DNA of 64,000 nucleotides from Aurantibrevibacter sp041747755 (lineage in GTDB: Bacteria; Bacteroidota; Bacteroidia; Flavobacteriales; Flavobacteriaceae), in assembly GCA_041747755.1 (NCBI GenBank), contig JBGTEN010000158.1:3777-67776 (forward strand), in the 5' to 3' direction. Positions 34,298 to 43,959 of this stretch are shown piece by piece (positions within the stretch are counted from its first letter, which is position 1; each line of letters starts with the position of its first letter). The position numbers and the translations under genes were made by a program. Under the pieces are notes generated by a model. It made no database searches and was not told the DNA's origin. It saw only the letters and a program-made list of their open reading frames with translations.

Positions 34298-35551
34298 TTA
34301 AATTAGTATTTGATTGTTTGCGATAACCCCATAAACCTTGCCTTTTAACATTTTTCCTAGAAACATACTATTTTTGCAAGTAGAATGTAAATCTTCTTCT
34401 TCAAATGTATAGCTTGTCTCCGGATTAAAGAGGGTAAGTTTGGCTGCTTCTCCTTCTGAAAGCTTTGGCACTTCCAAATGGTATCGTTCTCTTCCTTTTG
34501 TTAAAAGTGAAACTGCAGTAGCTGTATCAAAAAGTTGATTAAGAACTCCAAAAGCAGTCTCTAATCCCAACGTACCATAGGCGGCATTGTCGAACTCTAT
34601 TATTTTTTGTTCTGTATCCATTGGTAAATGGTCCGAGGTTACAAAATCTATAACACCTTCTTTTAATCCCTTAAGCAGGGCTTTACTATCTTTTTGCGTA
34701 CGTAAAGGGGGTAACACTTTATAATTAGTTTCAAATTCCTCCAAAACAGTATCTGTAAAAAGAAGATTGTGTATGGCTACACTGCAACTAATATCCAGTC
34801 CCTTTTTCTTCGCTTCCGCGATTAGCCTTACGCTATTGGCAGTTGAAATCGTGGGGATATGCAATTTTCCTCCTGTATATTCTAATATAAAAAGGTCTCT
34901 TGCAATCTGAAGCTCTTCAGCGAGAGATGGGATTCCCTTAAGCCCAAGTTTGGTGGAGGTTTCACCTTCATTAACAATACCCTTTCCGGCAATCTTTACA
35001 TCCATTGGAAATGAATGTATTAGGCCATCAAAATTTTGAGTGTACTGGAGCGCTATTTTTAAAAGATTAGCGTTGTAAACCGGTCTCTTGAAATCAAAAA
35101 AGCCAACTGCTCCGGCATTTTTCATGTCATATAGCTCTGCAAGATGTTCTCCTTCCGATTTAACAGTCAAGCTCCCGAGTGGATGCAGGTTCGTAGCATG
35201 ACTCTTGGCCGCATTTAATAAAAAAATGATATCTGAGCAACTGTCCGGTAAAGGATGGGAATTGGGATTAAGAATTAAGTCGGTAAAACCACTTTTTGCA
35301 GCAGTCAGCAGACCATTTGAGATTGTTTCTCTTTCTTCATAGCCTGGCTCTCCAAAGCTTACACTTGTATCAAACCAACCCAAAGAAACATGGAGATTTT
35401 TTAAATTGATAACCTTGGTTTTATCATCAACATTGATAGTTGTGGCTATTTTAGAAATTATTCCATTTTCAATTAAGAGGTCTCGCTTTTTAAGGTGGTG
35501 CTCCTTATTGGATGCATCTACAATAATAGCAGATTTTAAAAGTAAGTTCAT
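34298..35551 (-). CDS. Dihydroorotase-like protein, probably catalytically inactive
   Basis: The 417-residue protein is plainly of the type I dihydroorotase family (EPGYEERETISNG, FVTSDHLPMD, AYGTLGLETAFGVL). The metal-binding HxH of the DxHxHxREPG motif is replaced by DTSVSFGEPG, with serines at 63 and 65 and a glycine for the substrate-binding arginine; the later HxxH of HIAHxST reads HIPTIST. Thus at least three metal ligands are missing. It may be a structural partner, like the inactive dihydroorotases that support aspartate transcarbamoylase, or have a new role. Its start overlaps the BatA gene by 4 bases. Confidence 0.88.
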   Translation of the reverse strand: MNLLLKSAIIVDASNKEHHLKKRDLLIENGIISKIATTINVDDKTKVINLKNLHVSLGWFDTSVSFGEPGYEERETISNGLLTAAKSGFTDLILNPNSHPLPDSCSDIIFLLNAAKSHATNLHPLGSLTVKSEGEHLAELYDMKNAGAVGFFDFKRPVYNANLLKIALQYTQNFDGLIHSFPMDVKIAGKGIVNEGETSTKLGLKGIPSLAEELQIARDLFILEYTGGKLHIPTISTANSVRLIAEAKKKGLDISCSVAIHNLLFTDTVLEEFETNYKVLPPLRTQKDSKALLKGLKEGVIDFVTSDHLPMDTEQKIIEFDNAAYGTLGLETAFGVLNQLFDTATAVSLLTKGRERYHLEVPKLSEGEAAKLTLFNPETSYTFEEEDLHSTCKNSMFLGKMLKGKVYGVIANNQILI

Positions 35552-37470
35552 TTAAGGAATTTTTGAATAAGTACTTCAACCAAAATAAAAAGCAGTGCTA
35601 AAATAATAAACCATTTCCAAAGCTCCGTCACCAAATTGTCTTTTTCCAAACTTTTAAAGAGAGCAGGAATCGAGGTCTGGTAAGAATTCGCTTTTATATT
35701 ATCAGTATTCATATATACCAGATTACTTTCCGTTCTTGGATAATTGAAACTTATATTTCCAACATTTGTGTCCCCATTTATAATGTTGAAAATGCCATCC
35801 TCCCAGAGGTTCTCATCAAAGAAAAGGCTTACTTTGTTTGCTAAGGATTGTTGTTTTGGAATAAACTCATAATCGTCCTTTACTATTTTGACTATATTGT
35901 CTTTTTCCAAAAGCACAGGAATATCCAATTGATTTGTAAATCCAATTACCTGATACAATTCGGGTAATTTTAAGCTGTTAATACCCATTTTATAGAGCGT
36001 TGGTACTATTAGCGGGGAGTTTTTGAAATTAGAATTTTCTGTAGCTATGGACGCAGTAAAAGCATAAATTCCATTTAAACCAACCAAAAAAGGGTCACCA
36101 TTTTCAAAGGATAAAATAGGTGGCGCGTTAGTCTTGATTTTCAAATAACTAAAAACTTTTGGATATAAAAAATTGGTTACTTGTTTTTCAAAAACATTAG
36201 TGTATAATGGATGGGAAAATGCAATGTTTGAAATATTTCTTTCAGCCGTTATTTTTTCTGCAAAAGCGGTTGCAAAAAAAGGATTCAGCAATTGATTATA
36301 GGTGTTTATATCCGGCTCATTTGAAGGTATAATTACCAGACTGCCACCGTTGGTAGAAAAAGACACCAAGGCGTTGTAAAGCCCGTTGGGAATAGCTTTA
36401 AGCTCATTCAGAAAAATAATATTTTGAGATTCTAACAGCGAGTAATTAAGGTTTGATGGGGGATAGGACAAAAATTGAAATTCTTTTTCAGGAAAAATGC
36501 GTTTTAAATAATCAGCATTTCCTTCATTGATAACTAATACTTTAATTTTTTCTTTCTGGTTAATATTGAAAAATAGCTGATTATCATAGCTTAAGCCGGT
36601 TTCCTGTATTTCAATTTTTGCATCAATAACTTCATCTTTTACTAATGTAAAATCAATTTTAGCCTTTCTGTCTGAATCAAAAACTGCGGAGGTTTTCGCA
36701 ATTAATTTAGCTTTATTAAAAAGTGACACCGGCACGCTTTCTACTTCGCTATTGCTGCTTAACAAAACGGTAAGCTCTAAATTCATCTCATTTGTACTAT
36801 TTATGAAGGCCGAATCTATAGCGATATTCCCTATTTGGGAAGGCACCAATTTTACCAAGTGCGACTGTGTATTTCCGGATTCCACTTCATTTACAGGAGC
36901 AATACGTTCCTGAAAATCAGAAATAACCAGGATTCGTTTTTGAGTGTTTTGGTTTTGACTAAAAAAAGTGGCGGCCTTGAGGTAAATTTCATCCAATTTT
37001 AATTGCTCCTCTGTAAAGTTAAGTTGCAATAAATCGTTTTGAATATCGTCTATTGTAACCTCACTAAAAGACTGATTGTTAGTGAATAGACTAAATTTTT
37101 GGTCTTTTGGAATTGCTCCGATTAACTCTTGAACAGCAGTTTCCAGAAGAGAACTGGTGTTTATTTTAGCTTGCATGCTAAAAGAATCATCTAAATAAAT
37201 AACGGTTTCCTTTTCTTGTAACGAACCTATCTCAGCAAAAAAGGGCTGAGCAAAGGCAATAACTAAAGCACCGATTAAAAGTAATCGTGTTGCCAATAAA
37301 AGCCACTTTTTTATGGTACTGCTCTTTCGGGATTCTGATACTACTTTTTGGAGTAGCTTTACATTGGTGAAGGCCGTTTTTTTAAAACGTCTTAATTGAA
37401 AAAGATGTATGAAAATAGGAATAAGTAGCGCAAGTAAAGCCCAAAGAAGTTCCGGATATTTAAATTGCAT
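35548..37470 (-). CDS. BatA-domain (aerotolerance-type) membrane protein
   Basis: The 640-residue protein opens with the BatA N-terminal domain, two membrane segments with PELLWALLALLIPIFIHLFQLRRFKK and RLLLIGALVIAFAQPFF, followed by a von Willebrand A-like region (VIYLDDSFSM, about 88-98) and a long extracytoplasmic part; one more membrane segment lies at the C-terminus (about 615-635). It has the shape of flavobacterial BatA-type proteins, whose role is not settled. The stop overlaps the dihydroorotase-like gene (ATGA). Confidence 0.88.
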   Translation of the reverse strand: MQFKYPELLWALLALLIPIFIHLFQLRRFKKTAFTNVKLLQKVVSESRKSSTIKKWLLLATRLLLIGALVIAFAQPFFAEIGSLQEKETVIYLDDSFSMQAKINTSSLLETAVQELIGAIPKDQKFSLFTNNQSFSEVTIDDIQNDLLQLNFTEEQLKLDEIYLKAATFFSQNQNTQKRILVISDFQERIAPVNEVESGNTQSHLVKLVPSQIGNIAIDSAFINSTNEMNLELTVLLSSNSEVESVPVSLFNKAKLIAKTSAVFDSDRKAKIDFTLVKDEVIDAKIEIQETGLSYDNQLFFNINQKEKIKVLVINEGNADYLKRIFPEKEFQFLSYPPSNLNYSLLESQNIIFLNELKAIPNGLYNALVSFSTNGGSLVIIPSNEPDINTYNQLLNPFFATAFAEKITAERNISNIAFSHPLYTNVFEKQVTNFLYPKVFSYLKIKTNAPPILSFENGDPFLVGLNGIYAFTASIATENSNFKNSPLIVPTLYKMGINSLKLPELYQVIGFTNQLDIPVLLEKDNIVKIVKDDYEFIPKQQSLANKVSLFFDENLWEDGIFNIINGDTNVGNISFNYPRTESNLVYMNTDNIKANSYQTSIPALFKSLEKDNLVTELWKWFIILALLFILVEVLIQKFLK

Positions 37471-37576
37471 TTCTAATTTTGATTTGCCAAATATAGGGAT
37501 TTAGGGTTTATTGTTATCTATTTGAAGTTGAAACTTATGTGCGCTACTGGAGAAAACGTACGTTTATGGACGCTAA

Positions 37577-38584
37577 TCAACAAAAGAAAAAACAATCTCT
37601 CATCGCAGTTTGCCCTAATTCTTCTAAATGTTTTTTAATAAACTGTTGCGCTTCAGTATTGGCAACCGTAATAATACTTTGGGAAATTTTTAATTGCTTC
37701 AATTCAGAAAAATGAAGCATTTCTTTAGTGTATATTTTTTTACCTACCTTATTAGGATTATCACAAATCCAATAAAAATCTATATTTTGGTCTATAAGCT
37801 TTTTTGCGATAAATTTTCCTTTATTGCCTGCACCCCATATTACTAAGGGTCTGGAGTAATCATAATCGAGTTTAAGAAAATAGTGTAGTTTAATATCCAG
37901 AAAGTAATTTTGGGCGTAATGCTCGCTTGTTCGGGACGTTCGGGTATCATAATCACGCCAAAAATGCAATACTTTAGCACAGGGAATGCACTGCAATTTA
38001 TTTTCATAGAACCGGAATGTGAGATCGTAATCTTCCGGATATCGATTTGGGTAAAACGCATTGCACTGCTCCAAATCGTTTTTGTAGGTCATCCAACAAG
38101 GAGAAGGAATAACGCACTCTTTGTAAATTTCACTGTAATTGGTGCCATTTTGGGTTAAATTATTTAACCATTTTTCGTAACGCTCGTAGCCGTTACTAAT
38201 ACCACGTTCAGAAAAGTATTTCACTTGACCTACTGCCACATGCCCTTCCCCTTTTGCCAACAGCGAATCTACCATGATTTCTAATTTGTTGGGTTTCATG
38301 ATATCATCGGAATCCATACGTGTTATAAATTCCCCGTGGGATGCTTTATAAGCGGTTTGCAAAGCGGGTATAATGCCATTTCCTTGATTGGAAAGTAACC
38401 TTATTTTGGGATGTTTTTCTGTAAAAGCACTAACTATAGCGGTACTTTCATCACTGGAATTATCGTCTACTGCAATGACTTCCCAATGCTGATAGGTTTG
38501 GTTAATAACAGAAGTAAGGCATTCCGGTAAAAATTGAGCCGTGTTTTTAAAGGGAATCAAGATGGAGACCAAAGCGCTTTTCAC
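37577..38584 (-). CDS. Family 2 glycosyltransferase with C-terminal Rossmann-like domain
   Basis: Residues 1-240 are a GT-A domain of family 2: SILIPFKNT at the start, VDDNSSDES (39-47) and the metal-binding DSDD (91-94). From about 245 a second domain starts with PLVIWGAGNKGKFIAKKLI, a dinucleotide-type GxGxxG strand-turn-helix also seen at the start of PglD-like acyltransferases, continuing to the end (335). The last residues are Cys- and Phe-rich (CFFFC). The acceptor is unknown and the gene stands alone. Confidence 0.88.
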   Translation of the reverse strand: MKSALVSILIPFKNTAQFLPECLTSVINQTYQHWEVIAVDDNSSDESTAIVSAFTEKHPKIRLLSNQGNGIIPALQTAYKASHGEFITRMDSDDIMKPNKLEIMVDSLLAKGEGHVAVGQVKYFSERGISNGYERYEKWLNNLTQNGTNYSEIYKECVIPSPCWMTYKNDLEQCNAFYPNRYPEDYDLTFRFYENKLQCIPCAKVLHFWRDYDTRTSRTSEHYAQNYFLDIKLHYFLKLDYDYSRPLVIWGAGNKGKFIAKKLIDQNIDFYWICDNPNKVGKKIYTKEMLHFSELKQLKISQSIITVANTEAQQFIKKHLEELGQTAMRDCFFFC

Positions 38585-38646
38585 GGTCTAAATAGTTAAC
38601 CATATTGTGTTTATTAAAATTTCAGCCTTCCTCGACGATAACACCA

Positions 38647-39336
38647 TCATCTTTTACTTAAGGCCTCATCTATGGCTTCCAATACCAACGGCTTCATAAT
38701 ATCATACCCTTTTTTGTTTGGATGCACTCCGTCGCCCCCTAAATCCTTTTTAAGACCTTTGCGCTCATCTACCATAGCTGAAAAATAATCGAGATAAACC
38801 ACATTATTTTCCTGAGCATATTTTTTTAAGTAGTCATTTAATTGAATTATTTTTTCCGCAGGTTCCAGACCCGGTTTCCAGGGATAGTCAAAAACGGGTA
38901 GTACTGATGAAATCACTACCTGAATTCTATTGGCTTTTGCTATTTCGCACATGGAAAAGATGTTATCTCGGATCATTTCTATGGTAGAGGGACCCGTATT
39001 TCCCGCTATGTCATTGGTACCGGCTAAAATTACTACCACTTTGGGTTGCAAAGCAATAACATCTTGTCTAAACCGAACCAACATTTGCGGCGTGGTTTGT
39101 CCGCTTATTCCTCTATTGACATAAGCCGCATTGGAGAAAAATTCAGGATCTGCCGATTGCCAGCCAATGGTAATGGAATTTCCCATAAAAACAACTCGAT
39201 TTTCATCTGCGGTAGGCGCTTTTAATTTGGAATTGGCCTCTCTAAAACGATGGAGATCTGCCCAATCCTGAGCAGAAGAAAATAGGGGTAGCATAGCCAT
39301 AAGAAAGGTGCTAAAAATGATTTTTAAGTATTTCAT
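38647..39336 (-). CDS. Secreted SGNH/GDSL hydrolase
   Basis: The 229-residue protein has a signal peptide (to about SSAQ, residue 23) and the SGNH blocks: FMGNSITIG (block I, serine S54), RGISGQTTPQM (block II), LAGTNDI (block III) and GDGVHPNKKGY (block V, Asp and His). It acts outside the cytoplasm as an esterase, perhaps on acetylated sugars. It is the last of four enzyme genes facing the same way (42530 to 38647), with 12 bases to the PQQ gene. Confidence 0.92.
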   Translation of the reverse strand: MKYLKIIFSTFLMAMLPLFSSAQDWADLHRFREANSKLKAPTADENRVVFMGNSITIGWQSADPEFFSNAAYVNRGISGQTTPQMLVRFRQDVIALQPKVVVILAGTNDIAGNTGPSTIEMIRDNIFSMCEIAKANRIQVVISSVLPVFDYPWKPGLEPAEKIIQLNDYLKKYAQENNVVYLDYFSAMVDERKGLKKDLGGDGVHPNKKGYDIMKPLVLEAIDEALSKR

Positions 39337-39348
39337 AAGTTTTGTTTT

Positions 39349-41037
39349 TTAATTTAAGCCTTTTCGTTGATGCATGACGTCTGCCGGAACAATATTGCCT
39401 TTAGCTTCACCAAATTCAATCCGAATATAGTTTAAAATATCTGTAATCTCGCCGTCTTCCAGATTGCGGTACGATGGCATTTCTCCTTCATACTGTATTC
39501 CGTTTACGGTTATCGGGGTATTCAATCCTTTTAAGCTCACATCAATGAGTCGACTTATATTCCCGGAAACCCATTCGCTGTTCACCAATGGCGGAATTTG
39601 ACCGATGTTCCCTTCTCCATCAGGTCGGTGACAGGACGCACAATGGGTCATATATAGTTTTTGCCCCTTTTGAAGCGCTTCCGTAGTTGCATTAAAATTA
39701 AAGTTCTCTGTGGGAAGTTCAGCTATTTCTTTGTTTTCTTGCAGCTCCACGGGGTTTTTAATGGTGGCAAGCTGACGAATCATAGTGGGATTAGCCACCT
39801 CAATTTTTAAAATTCTATCGCCTTTTTCAGTTGGTAAACTATCATACATCCAGGGTTGATGCCCCGGATGCCAGTCTAAATTGCTGGTTGCCAAATAAAT
39901 TTCACCTTCGGATCCTACCGCAATATCTCGGATTCTACCAAATTGCTTGTAAAGGTAGATCTGCTCCGATTCCACACTTTCGCCCTTATTAGTAAGGTGG
40001 AGAATTCGGATAGATTGCCCTTTTAAATTAGCAAGAAGAAGGCTATTGCTCCATTCCGGGATTGTGGAAGATGCGTAGTACTCTAAACCGGCGGCAGCCA
40101 CTGTCGGTGTCCAGACACGAATAGGTTCAACAATAGTGAAATCCTTACAATAGGCTATTTCACGCTCCAAGTCGCAAAATCCTTCTACATTGGGCCATCC
40201 GTAATTGCCGCCTTTTATAATAAGATTTACTTCATCGTCATTATTGGGGCCATGTTCAGCTGCATACACGTAGTTGTTACCATATGTTATTCCCTGAATA
40301 TTTCTATGCCCTGTGCTCCACACTAAGGAATTGGGATTTGGATTGTCTGCTGGAACAGAACCGTCTAGTTGCATTCGCAAAATCTTTCCGTGATGTGTAT
40401 TCCAATCTTGGGTAAGATTTGTTTTTCCTGCATCTCCCGTGCCTATCCATAGTTTAAGATCATCCGTAATTAGCATTCGGGAACCATTGTGGTAGGTATT
40501 CCCGGGAATAGTATCCAACACGGTAAAGGCATCGCTCAGAGCGCCATTTTTAAAGGTGAACCGAACAATTTTAGAGGCGATTTGATCTGTAAAATTATCA
40601 TCGGTTTCGGCATAGGTATAATGGATATAAACGAATGGATTTTGCTCAAAATCGGGATGCAATACCATGCTTAACAAGCCAGTAGATTTTCGGTAAAAAA
40701 AATCTTCCAGCTGAAACAAACACTCAATGGCACCTGTATCAGTATTGAGTCTGCTTATTGTTCCTTTTTGTTCGGTAAACCAAATCCAGCCGGGTACTGA
40801 AGTTACCAAATCCCAGGGTACCTCCAGATCTCGAGCGATTTCAGTAACAATTAAGGTAGAAGCGGGAAGTTCAATATGGGCCAGATACGCGTTTGTATCA
40901 AATTGTTTTTGAGGCGACTCACAAGACAGAAAACAGCTTAAGATAAAAATCGCACATAAAAAACCTGTTATTAATCTAAACTTTATTTTAGACCACCTAA
41001 CTGCTTTATAACCAATTTTTTTACTTCGAAAAGACAT
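39349..41037 (-). CDS. PQQ-dependent sugar dehydrogenase fused to cytochrome c
   Basis: The 562-residue protein begins with a cytoplasmic basic stretch and a membrane or lipoprotein signal ending in CFLSCES, so a lipoprotein is possible. Residues about 50-400 form the six-bladed propeller of the soluble PQQ glucose dehydrogenase family (YHNGSRM, GHRNIQGI, AEHGPNNDDE, GGNYGWP). The C-terminal 100 residues are a class I cytochrome c with CASCH (466-470) and distal Met near 520 (EGEMPSY). Electrons from an oxidised sugar can thus pass within one chain. The start shares one base with the S10 peptidase stop. Confidence 0.9.
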   Translation of the reverse strand: MSFRSKKIGYKAVRWSKIKFRLITGFLCAIFILSCFLSCESPQKQFDTNAYLAHIELPASTLIVTEIARDLEVPWDLVTSVPGWIWFTEQKGTISRLNTDTGAIECLFQLEDFFYRKSTGLLSMVLHPDFEQNPFVYIHYTYAETDDNFTDQIASKIVRFTFKNGALSDAFTVLDTIPGNTYHNGSRMLITDDLKLWIGTGDAGKTNLTQDWNTHHGKILRMQLDGSVPADNPNPNSLVWSTGHRNIQGITYGNNYVYAAEHGPNNDDEVNLIIKGGNYGWPNVEGFCDLEREIAYCKDFTIVEPIRVWTPTVAAAGLEYYASSTIPEWSNSLLLANLKGQSIRILHLTNKGESVESEQIYLYKQFGRIRDIAVGSEGEIYLATSNLDWHPGHQPWMYDSLPTEKGDRILKIEVANPTMIRQLATIKNPVELQENKEIAELPTENFNFNATTEALQKGQKLYMTHCASCHRPDGEGNIGQIPPLVNSEWVSGNISRLIDVSLKGLNTPITVNGIQYEGEMPSYRNLEDGEITDILNYIRIEFGEAKGNIVPADVMHQRKGLN

Positions 41038-42530
41038 TAATATTTAGCCGATTTTCCATTAGCCGCTGTACGCTGTATAAATTCACGAATATCGTCATTT
41101 GCATTTTTTAAATCTTCTCTTCTCAGATACATCATATGTCCACTTCTATACCCTTTAAAGCTAAAACGGTCTTTAAGTCGCCCACTCGGGTCAGTTTGCC
41201 ACATACTGTATTTCGTGTTAAAATAATTGGTCGCCCCATCATAGTAACCTGCTTGATACAGCACGTGCAAATACGGGTTTTGTGCCATGGCTTGTCTAAG
41301 ATTGTCACGGGTATTATCATCCTTATTGTCCCATGGATGCACCGGTCCAAACATATTATATTTTACATCTGTTTTAAATTTGAGTTCTTCCTGCAAGTAA
41401 TAGTTAATTGCAGGAGTAAAGGAATGTAGCCATGAAGTAAGTTCTGCACTATAGTCAGGGCCGTTGCCGGACAATTGGCGGTCAAGCCCCAAATAACGGG
41501 AATCCAATCTACCGGTGGTATATCCGGATTTGTCCCGCAACAAAGCCTTCCAGAAATATTTCGTAGGGACTACTAAGTTGTGGTCTAAAATTTCTTTTTC
41601 GGTAAGTCCGGAATAATAAGCCATCTTTTTTGCAACTTCCTGTTTTTCGGACGCTGAGATAAAACCGCCTTTGGCTATGGCAGGAATAACAGTATTGATG
41701 GTATATGCCTCCGATTCGGGTAAAATTTCCAATAAATCTTTTTGTTGAAGTTCTGAAGAAAGTGCTTTGTGATACCAGGCTGTGGCAGTATAGTAAGGTA
41801 ATGTTATCGCACTTGCTGTGGGATCATCATTTTGGAGCACTTTGTAATCTGCAGGCGACACCATGATTACCCCATTCAAATACATCCACTGTTTGTTTTG
41901 AAGTTCCAGTGCCAGGCCCGCAACCCTAACCCCTCCATAACTTTCTCCTATAATATATTTGGGAGAGTTCCAACGGTTGTTTCGGGTAACGAAGGTATTT
42001 AGCCATTCAGCCAAATATGTAATATCCGCATTGATTCCAAAAAACTTACTGCGATCTACATCTTTTCCACTTTCAGGAATAGTTCGGGAATACCCTGTAT
42101 TCACCGGATTTACATAAACAACGTCGGCCACATCCAATATGGAATAGGGATTTTCCTTAACTCCGTAGGGTTGTACCGGATAGCCTTCATCATCTATTTT
42201 TAATACGCGCGGACCGGTATAAGCCAAATGCATCCACACGGAGCCGGAGCCGGGACCACCGTTAAAGGAAATTAATAAGGGGCGTTCATCCCTGTTTTTT
42301 ATATTGTTTCTGGTGTAGTACGTATAATGAAGATATGCAATGGGAGTTCCCAATTCATCCCAAACGGGTTGAGTACCTATTTTCGCCGTGTAACTTATAG
42401 GTGTTCCGTTTATAGTAACACTATGTTGGGTGACCACAGTCGTATCTATGGGAAGTTTTCTTCCCTGTCCGAAATGATAAGTAATAACACTAAAGATGAA
42501 GAGTGCCGATAGTAGTAATTTTTGCTTCAT
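41037..42530 (-). CDS. S10 family serine carboxypeptidase-like protein
   Basis: The 497-residue protein has an N-terminal signal peptide, NGGPGS (90-95), the nucleophile GESYGG (S197) and a histidine in SGHMMYL, as in S10 peptidases. The canonical motif GESYAG reads GESYGG, a common bacterial form. It should act in the periplasm or outside. It precedes the PQQ-cytochrome gene and shares a base with it, so the two are likely co-transcribed. Confidence 0.9.
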   Translation of the reverse strand: MKQKLLLSALFIFSVITYHFGQGRKLPIDTTVVTQHSVTINGTPISYTAKIGTQPVWDELGTPIAYLHYTYYTRNNIKNRDERPLLISFNGGPGSGSVWMHLAYTGPRVLKIDDEGYPVQPYGVKENPYSILDVADVVYVNPVNTGYSRTIPESGKDVDRSKFFGINADITYLAEWLNTFVTRNNRWNSPKYIIGESYGGVRVAGLALELQNKQWMYLNGVIMVSPADYKVLQNDDPTASAITLPYYTATAWYHKALSSELQQKDLLEILPESEAYTINTVIPAIAKGGFISASEKQEVAKKMAYYSGLTEKEILDHNLVVPTKYFWKALLRDKSGYTTGRLDSRYLGLDRQLSGNGPDYSAELTSWLHSFTPAINYYLQEELKFKTDVKYNMFGPVHPWDNKDDNTRDNLRQAMAQNPYLHVLYQAGYYDGATNYFNTKYSMWQTDPSGRLKDRFSFKGYRSGHMMYLRREDLKNANDDIREFIQRTAANGKSAKY

Positions 42531-42816
42531 GTAAGGTTTTTTTGATTTGGTCTAAAATACTATAAATATTCATTTTCACTAGTATCCTAGGGCACTAAAA
42601 TTAAGGAAACTTTAGAAAGTTAAATGGCATTTTAAGATTAAAATCAGTACCTTAATATCCCGTTTAAAACAAAAAACTATGAAATGAGCATAAGCAAATT
42701 TAATTTTTTGCTTACCAACCGAAATAATTAAATTTCTTATGCGAAAGCGCAGCGGTTGATCTAAGCAATTTTTTTTTATTTGTTTGATTTACAACACAAT
42801 AAAAATTTTTAAATAG

Positions 42817-43959
42817 ATGAAAAATTTGACTAGAAGAACATTTGGTTCCACTTTGACCAAGGGTGTAGGAGGATTGGCCCTTTTTAGCACTATGCCTTTA
42901 GCATGTGGCATGGGCTCCAATGTATCGCAAAAGAAAAAGCTAGGCGTAGCATTGGTAGGGCTTGGCAGTTATAGCAGTGGACAATTAGCACCTGCTTTAC
43001 AGGAGGGAGAACATACTTATTTGGCTGGTATTGTGACTGGAACTCCGGCCAAGGAGAAAATATGGGCAGAAAAATATAATATTCCTAAAGCCAATATCTA
43101 TAATTATGAGAATTTTGACACTATAGCAAAAAATAAGGATATAGACATTGTTTATGTAGTACTTCCCAATAGCATGCACTCAGATTTTAGTATTCGGGCG
43201 GCAAAGGCGGGAAAACATGTAATCTGTGAGAAACCAATGGCTATGAATGTAGAAGAGTGCGACGCAATTATTGAGGCTTGTAAAAAAGCCGGAGTAAAAT
43301 TAAGTGTGGGCTATCGCATGCAATCGGATCCTTATACCAATGAAATTAAGCGTTTAGTAAAAGAAAAGCCTTTTGGAGAGGTAAAATATGTTTCTTCTGA
43401 TGCAGGTTATATTTCCAGAGGGAATCCCAACCAGTGGCGTCTGGATTATTCTTTATCCGGTGGAGGAGCTTTAGTTAATATGGGTGTTTATTCCATACAG
43501 AGTACTATATATGGCGTTGGAAAAAATCCCATTTCCGTTTCTGCTCAGGAATTTAGTACAAGACCGGATTATTTTAAAGATACAGATGAAACCATTACAG
43601 CACAAATGGAGTTTCCGGATGGCATTGTAGGACATATGTTTACCTCCCACAACGCCAACGCTAATCGTCTTTTTGTTTCTTTTGAAAAAGGTTGGGCAGA
43701 GCTCAATCCTTGTCACAGTTATGGCCCCATCAGTGGACGTACTTCTGAGGGAAAAGAAATAAAATATCCGCATCAAAGTCAGCAAATGTTACAAATGGAC
43801 GATTTTGCGAAGCACATTCTTGAGGGGAGTCCAAATGTAGCTCCGGGAGAGATGGGAAAACGGGATATGATTATTGTGGAAGCAATTTACAAGTCCATAA
43901 AAGAAGGAGGGACGCGTATTCCTCTGAATTTAGGCGATATGGGCATTGTAAAAGTCTAA
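42817..43959 (+). CDS. Gfo/Idh/MocA family oxidoreductase with Tat-type signal, second paralogue
   Basis: The 380-residue protein starts with RRTFGSTLTKG (twin arginine at residues 6-7) and a hydrophobic segment ending in LACG, so it may be a Tat lipoprotein. It shares with the protein at 3011-4099 the pattern LGVALVGLGSYS, the EKP motif (CEKPMAMN), a GGGALVNMGVYS segment and the C-terminal IVEAIYKS. The two are paralogues of moderate identity. The substrate is unknown. It converges on the TIGR02757 gene with a 4-base overlap of ends. Confidence 0.9.
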   Translation: MKNLTRRTFGSTLTKGVGGLALFSTMPLACGMGSNVSQKKKLGVALVGLGSYSSGQLAPALQEGEHTYLAGIVTGTPAKEKIWAEKYNIPKANIYNYENFDTIAKNKDIDIVYVVLPNSMHSDFSIRAAKAGKHVICEKPMAMNVEECDAIIEACKKAGVKLSVGYRMQSDPYTNEIKRLVKEKPFGEVKYVSSDAGYISRGNPNQWRLDYSLSGGGALVNMGVYSIQSTIYGVGKNPISVSAQEFSTRPDYFKDTDETITAQMEFPDGIVGHMFTSHNANANRLFVSFEKGWAELNPCHSYGPISGRTSEGKEIKYPHQSQQMLQMDDFAKHILEGSPNVAPGEMGKRDMIIVEAIYKSIKEGGTRIPLNLGDMGIVKV

